Under the pieces are notes generated by a model. It saw only the letters and a list, made by a program, of their open reading frames with translations. It was not told where the DNA came from and did not search any database. Both the position numbers and the translations under genes were made by a program. Of a stretch of DNA of 64,000 nucleotides, positions 59,558 to 64,000 are shown one piece after another (within the stretch, counting starts at the first letter, position 1; each line of letters begins with the position of its first letter). The DNA comes from Ceraceosorus guamensis (lineage: Eukaryota > Basidiomycota > Exobasidiomycetes > Ceraceosorales > Ceraceosoraceae). The stretch is from the NCBI RefSeq assembly GCF_003144195.1, contig NW_020290002.1, positions 372,001-436,000 of the forward strand, read 5' to 3'.

Positions 59558-60445
59558 CTATGGGAGCACTGTTACCGCTTTTATGGTTCGTGTCTCCTGC
59601 CTGTCGTCCTTCCATTCGACCTGGGCAAGGTGTTGCGCCGCCCTTCTGAGCGCTTCCTCGTATGCTTCCAGCGCTTCCGTCAGCTCTCGAGCTTCTTGTG
59701 CGGTCGTCTCCTCGCTTCGGTCGCCCAAGGTGTTGTTGTCTTCGAAGTGCTCCGCCTCCGCGAACGACCTCAACGGCTGTGGAGGTAGAGCTCTAACCGC
59801 AGCTCGTGCCCTCGCATACATCCCTTCCAAGACCCGTCTGTCCGCGACAATGTCCTTGTTGAGCTGCGTTGGCACTCTAGCTCTGAGATTCGATAAGAGT
59901 GCTTCGTCTGTCGCGTATGCCATAGCATCGTCGTCCGTAGCTCCAAGTGCCCACCCAGAGCCCAACCCCCCTGGATTCCTCGCGGCCTCCTCCCCATCAA
60001 GCGATCCGCCCTGCACCTCTGCTGGCTTCTCCCACAATGCGTAGGGGCCAGCTTTGGCTCCTTGTGCCAGCTTCTGCTGCAGCTGGAGCACAGCGGGCAG
60101 GATGCCTTCGACCAAAGACAGTTTCTCGTCCAGGCTTTGCAAATCCCCCGGCTCCTGCGAATTGGCCCCGGACCCTGCGCTCCCATTCGTGTTGATCGGT
60201 CGATCTCGAGAAGGTGCCAAAGCCAAATTGAGATCTTCGCTCGCGCCTTTGCCTTTGAAACCATTCCTGGATGCTACGCCGACCACTAGCAGGGATAGAG
60301 GCGGAGGTGACTTTGCTCCGGATGGCCCGCCGCCCTCTGAAGTCAGCGCAGAGCGGGCAGAGGTGGAGACAGCAGCAGCGGCGGTGTCATTAGCTGAAGG
60401 GGTGAGAGCAGACCTGGGCGCGCCTGCAATAGGAGAGGCTATCAT
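59558..60445 (-). CDS. Unrecognised coiled-coil protein
   Basis: A single-exon frame of 295 residues from ATG 60445. The first 90 residues are Ser/Ala-rich. LDEKLSLVEGILPAVLQLQQKLAQG (about 104-128) is a strong amphipathic helix, followed by GPYALWEKPAEV. The C-terminal third has helices LLSNLRARVPTQLNKDIVADRRVLEGMY and ELTEALEAYEEALRRAAQHLAQV, likely coiled coils. No signal peptide or membrane segment. The helix, WEKP and coiled-coil order suggests a subunit of a larger assembly, such as a dynein/dynactin, kinetochore or vesicle-tethering complex, but this is a guess. It converges with the small secreted precursor gene (272 bases between stops). Confidence 0.6.
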   Translation of the reverse strand: MIASPIAGAPRSALTPSANDTAAAAVSTSARSALTSEGGGPSGAKSPPPLSLLVVGVASRNGFKGKGASEDLNLALAPSRDRPINTNGSAGSGANSQEPGDLQSLDEKLSLVEGILPAVLQLQQKLAQGAKAGPYALWEKPAEVQGGSLDGEEAARNPGGLGSGWALGATDDDAMAYATDEALLSNLRARVPTQLNKDIVADRRVLEGMYARARAAVRALPPQPLRSFAEAEHFEDNNTLGDRSEETTAQEARELTEALEAYEEALRRAAQHLAQVEWKDDRQETRTIKAVTVLP

Positions 60446-61529
60446 GGTCGTTCCCGCTGCTGGAGAGGTGCGACAGCTCAGGTGTTTCTACTTTCAACCC
60501 TCTTCGCTTCCTAGATGCTATTTCTGCTGCAACTGGGATGGCATGAAGCTGCGGCAAGAGAGACAATGCCATCCGGAATGCCACAGTCACGCGTGCTCGA
60601 ACGCTGGAGTGTAACGCGAGGGCGGCGGGAAATATGTTGCTGTCAGAGTCTTGTTCTCGTGAAAGCCGACCTGAGACGCTTCAGTCGGTGTCGCGAGTGC
60701 TGTCTCGCTCGTCTGGAGCTCAGCATGCAAGGCACGTTTGAGATGGTGAAGGCAGCTGCAGCAGCAGCGACTAGCACATCTAAGCCACGCTCAGCAAGGG
60801 GCACGCTTTGGGATGACGGTGTGACAGGTCAGCGAAGTGAGCGTGGACGTATGGAGCGATGAGCGCTGTTCATCTTGCGACTGCCGAAGGGAGAAGTCGT
60901 GGCAGCGATGGTCATGTTCGCGCGAACCACAACGGCGGCTCCCGCGTGCTGCCCTCCTTCCAACTTTGACTTTGGGGCTGTGCAGAAGCAGCAAGTGTGC
61001 TGGGTGTGAGACGCGACCTCACCTGCGCCGACCGCCGCCAAAACACGTGCAAGCAGATATAAACAGACACGCTGTGAATTCAAATTTTGACACATCAGTC
61101 TGTGACTGCTGCTGATCGTCAATTCACTGGCACCCGCTATGTATCTGGATCTTCTTGTCCTGAGATAGGCTCAGGCCACAGCAGCATGCGCAGCAGCAGT
61201 AGGTGTACGAGTGCAGTGCGGATCTTTTGCGATCGGAACGAGCACCGAACGCCTTGCACCGAGCCAATTGAGGGTCGCGGTATTGTACACCTTGATTTTA
61301 GTAAAGTTTTTGCCGATTGGCATGGTACATGTCCGGATGGTAACAGAATGGCGCAAACCTCAACGTCAAGTGGCTCAACCCTATGGGCGAATCACTTCGG
61401 CGATACCGGCGCAGCAAGATCAACCGTTCACTGCAGGACAAGAGCGCGCCGCTTGGCGATGTGGATTGATCTACATTACCCAAGGATTGATCACCGTCCT
61501 GACGGCTCGATGTTACCTGATCTGCTACC
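60446..61529. other. Intergenic region
   Basis: About 1.1 kb between the coiled-coil gene start and the NIPSNAP stop. A patch near 61282-61315 (TTGTACACCTTGATTTTAGTAAAG) is more AT-rich than its surroundings. No gene supported. Confidence 0.45.
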
Positions 61530-63011
61530 TCATCGTAGCGGACTGAAAGGTAGCGGCTTCATGATTTGCGCGTGCATCTTGTCGATCAGCTTGACTGTCT
61601 GCGAGACCGTGTCATTCCAGGTCTGAGCGCAGAGAGAGCGGTGGGACACTTCGATCAGCTGAGCAATGGTTGCACAAGTCTTGACGAAGACTGTGCAGCT
61701 CACTTCGACTTGCCAAGCGGCCTCGCGCGTCACCTTTCGGGTATCCAAGTCTGGATAATGCCAGAGGTGATGAACGGTGTGCAGACCACCGATCTTAGGC
61801 CCGGCACGGGAGATGGTTGCGCTTCAGCGCAGGGCACAGATGTACATCGCGCCTCCACTTTCGACTCACTTGCGTGAAGAAAGCGGCGACCGGCTCTACA
61901 AACTTCCTTCGCGCCTCGAGGCCACGGCGCCAGTTGGTCTCCCACTCCAACAGCATACCAGGCTGAGCGGAGAAGTGAGCAAAGACGGGCCGCAGGTAAA
62001 TGTTAAGTGTAAGGGCAGCCTCGTACTGTATGTGCCGGACTCATGCATCGCCTAGAACTTACCTTGAGATGATATGTCCTCCACTCTACGATGCCACCCA
62101 TCTTGTCATTGGGTGGACTGGTCTGCCAAAAGCCGAATTCTTGCGCCATCCAATTGCTGCGACTGGCAATGAGAGGCCTGACTGAACGCTGCAGCGAGTT
62201 CCAGACCTTTGCGAAGCAGTGAGGTGTGAGTATCAGCAATAGTAAGCGTAAGAGGCGTTCTGAGGAAAAGTTTGAGTGACTCACCTCGGACTGGGCGAGG
62301 GCCTTGGTAGATGCATCATATCCCGCATAGCCATCAAATTCCCAAACCATATCTGCATAACGAGCGCAGTCATGAGTTGACGTGAGACGAGCGATGCCAT
62401 AGGTAAGAGCGACGGGAGAAAGCGCTCATTTGAAAGGCAGAGAGCGCATGCAAGACTGTGATGGGTGGGAAGTTTGCGGCAGACTGAAGCTACTCACAGA
62501 AAGTCTCGAGATCGCCCACAACAACTTCCCAAGCTCCAACCAAGCGCGCCCCAAGGGATGGATCGGAGGCAATCTTTGGCAGATGCTCTGCAAGTACCTT
62601 CTTGTATTCCTCGACGTGTGCTGGCTGGACAGCCACGCGAGAGATCTCGTGCACGTACTTGTTCCTGCCCACCGCTGTGCTGTGAGACTGCGCAGTCATG
62701 CCCTCGCCGCGAGCTGTGTCGGAGCCGTGCAGCAAAGACTGGAAGAAGTGGGGGTGATTGGGCAGCGAGATGATGGCAACGTCAGAATGGCCGCTCCTCG
62801 ATGCAAGGCAAGCTTGTATTTCATTCACCTTGAAGAGGCCTTGCCTAGGCTCGGCATCCTGCTTTCGGCTAACGGGGGTTACGTTGTAGCCTCTAGCTTG
62901 AAGTTGAGGAGCATTCCGGGCAGCGAGCTCGGCGCGGAGCGGTGAGCCTAGAAGCTTGAATTGCGAGCTTGCAAGCCTTCGAGGGAGGGTTGATGCTAGC
63001 GAGAGGGCCAT
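61530..63011 (-). CDS. NIPSNAP-family mitochondrial protein
   Basis: Seven exons: 63011-62829, 62738-62498, 62352-62285, 62206-62063, 61962-61870, 61793-61704 and 61622-61530; 303 residues, typical for the family. The N-terminus MALSLASTLPRRLASSQFK is a mitochondrial presequence. Family blocks follow: LLHGSDTARGEG, VGRNKYVHEISRV, VGAWEVVVGDLETF, VWEFDGYAGYDASTKALAQS, MAQEFGFWQTSPPND, GGIVEWRTYHLKPGMLLEWE, IGGLHTVHHLWHYPDLDTRK and the end MKPLPFSPLR. NIPSNAPs carry a dimeric alpha-beta barrel and, in animals, flag damaged mitochondria for autophagy; the fungal role is unsettled. Intron 1 (90 bases) has no stop and is a multiple of three, so its retention would stay in frame. Divergent from VPS29. 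Confidence 0.92.
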
Positions 63012-63818
63012 ACTGGTCACCCTCTGGGAGAAGCCGAGGGAGATGAAGCGGTGGGCACTGGAGCAGCAGCTGGCAGTCGGTGCGCCTTGACGTGCGCTTG
63101 TATTGGACTTGACTCAAGCTGGCGAGCTTCTCCTGAGAATGCAGAGGAGCCGTGGCACAAGCGGACAAGTGTATATGGTGGTGCTCCAGTCGATCGAGAT
63201 CTCGTCTGAGCCGCTGGACCGTCTCACTGCCCCACGTACCTCTCTGTATGCTCTATGTGCTCGAGCGGGTGAAGCACTGCGCCACGAAGCGCGCTCTGCA
63301 AGCAGAAGCAGCAGCAGTCACGCAGCAGCAGCTACTGATGCTGCCCCGCATCCAGATCTTGAGGCGCGCACGGACATCTTTCCCGAACATGGAAACGTGA
63401 CACTCGACGCGATCGGTCCAAGAGAGTCGTGCGTGAGTCTTGAGTCTCCATGCATGCTATGAATTAAGAATCTGCTACGTGGTCAGGAGTCGTGCTCATA
63501 TTCATGCCCACCTCCGCCTTCTTGCCTCCACCATGCTTGTGATCGGCGAGCCTCTGCTTCGCTTGCACGCGCATCGAGCGGCCCCGACCATAGCCCCAAC
63601 ACCTAGCGAGGTTTGAGTGATGTGGCAGCATTGATCGCATACATTATTGGTGCAGTCGAGATCTAGCGACACCGCAGTCTCAGCCCCTTGCAGCATCTGA
63701 AGCCTCGTCGACCAAGGACCGCTCAAGGGCCGTCCCGACTTGACCGAAGCCAGATCAAGCCCTCATCGAACCAAAGTACGCGTCCCACGGCCGTTCTGCC
63801 TCGACTCCTCGTGCGAAG
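63012..63818. other. Divergent promoter region
   Basis: About 800 bases between NIPSNAP and VPS29, with a short CAG cluster near 63301-63332. No gene seen. Confidence 0.5.
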
Positions 63819-64000
63819 ATGCTCGTCTTGGTCATTGGTGAGCTCCATCGGCTCAGGATACACTGCTCGCGCATAAGCTCAACCTCTTTAATGCCATATT
63901 TCCTCGCAGGCGACTTGCACCTCCCGCACAGAGCGCACGATTTGCCGAGCAAGTTCAGAAAGCTCTTGGTGCCGGGAAAGATACAGCAGATCATCTGCAC
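63819..64000 (+). CDS. VPS29: Retromer subunit VPS29 (5' part)
   Basis: Exon 1, 63819-63837, and exon 2, from 63910 past the window end. The joined start [20 protein letters not shown] continues [15 protein letters not shown], which is the conserved N-terminus of VPS29. The fold is a metallophosphoesterase; the GDLH motif corresponds to GDxH of active enzymes, although VPS29 mainly acts as a scaffold. It binds VPS35 in the retromer that recycles cargo from endosomes to the Golgi. The intron has a GTGAGC donor and a CGCAG acceptor. Truncated only by the window edge. Confidence 0.93.
   Translation, partial: MLVLVIGELHRLRIHCSRISSTSLMPYFLAGDLHLPHRAHDLPSKFRKLLVPGKIQQIIC

Noticed and set aside
61200-61546. 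AT-richer patch with overlapping open frames, considered as a transposon remnant
   Set aside because: No reverse-transcriptase, integrase or transposase motif, no terminal repeats seen.

Overview
The window reads as nuclear DNA of a basidiomycete fungus, most likely a smut-lineage (Ustilaginomycotina) species. Every recognisable gene is eukaryotic. Most carry short introns (about 50-130 bases) with GTGAGT/GTAAGT donors and CAG/TAG acceptors. Coding regions are GC-rich, and the spacers hold CAG/CTG, CA and poly-G/C tracts plus a recurrent ATTCGTGATT-type motif. The lineage is inferred from gene content and style, not from a marker gene. I found no rRNA, tRNA, CRISPR array or convincing transposon.

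Layout: 0-9 kb: a doubtful minus-strand exon; a JmjC/cupin-like oxygenase (1165-2415, minus); a seven-helix membrane protein with a long cytosolic tail (5004-8224, plus). 9-24 kb: a PPZ-type Ser/Thr phosphatase (8864-10726, minus), a 3.9 kb spacer, an F-box-like protein (14617-16253, plus), ATP synthase subunit e (16576-17404, minus), a phytanoyl-CoA dioxygenase-like protein (18178-19517, plus), a tubulin-tyrosine-ligase-like protein (19616-21276, minus) and a bZIP factor (21936-23634, minus). 24-32 kb: a BCAS3-like WD40 protein (24938-28870, minus) and a DDR48-like Gly/Ser/Asn repeat protein (30424-31734, minus). 32-38 kb: a 6.4 kb gene-poor stretch. 38-50 kb: an ELO fatty-acid elongase (38168-39245, plus), a 1456-residue mostly disordered protein (39637-44099, minus), an acyl-CoA synthetase of 14 exons (45198-48473, plus) and a secreted protein with two homologous Cys-rich modules (48697-49951, minus). 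50-64 kb: a second seven-helix protein (54434-55612, plus), a small secreted precursor with repeated dibasic sites (58903-59285, plus), an unknown coiled-coil protein (59558-60445, minus), a mitochondrial NIPSNAP protein (61530-63011, minus) and the start of VPS29 (63819 onward, plus).

The genes do not form one pathway. Lipid and mitochondrial functions recur (ELO, acyl-CoA synthetase, PhyH, ATP synthase e, NIPSNAP), as do trafficking and autophagy (VPS29, BCAS3). The most novel locus is 58903-59285. It encodes a signal peptide followed by four short segments separated by R/RR/RR/KR. Three of the four end in a Gly-Gly-aromatic motif, as expected of a Kex2-processed secreted peptide family. 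The Cys-rich double-module protein and the DDR48-like repeat gene are the next most unusual. Exon borders were worked out by eye from splice consensus, reading-frame continuity and family motifs; they are models, not transcript evidence.
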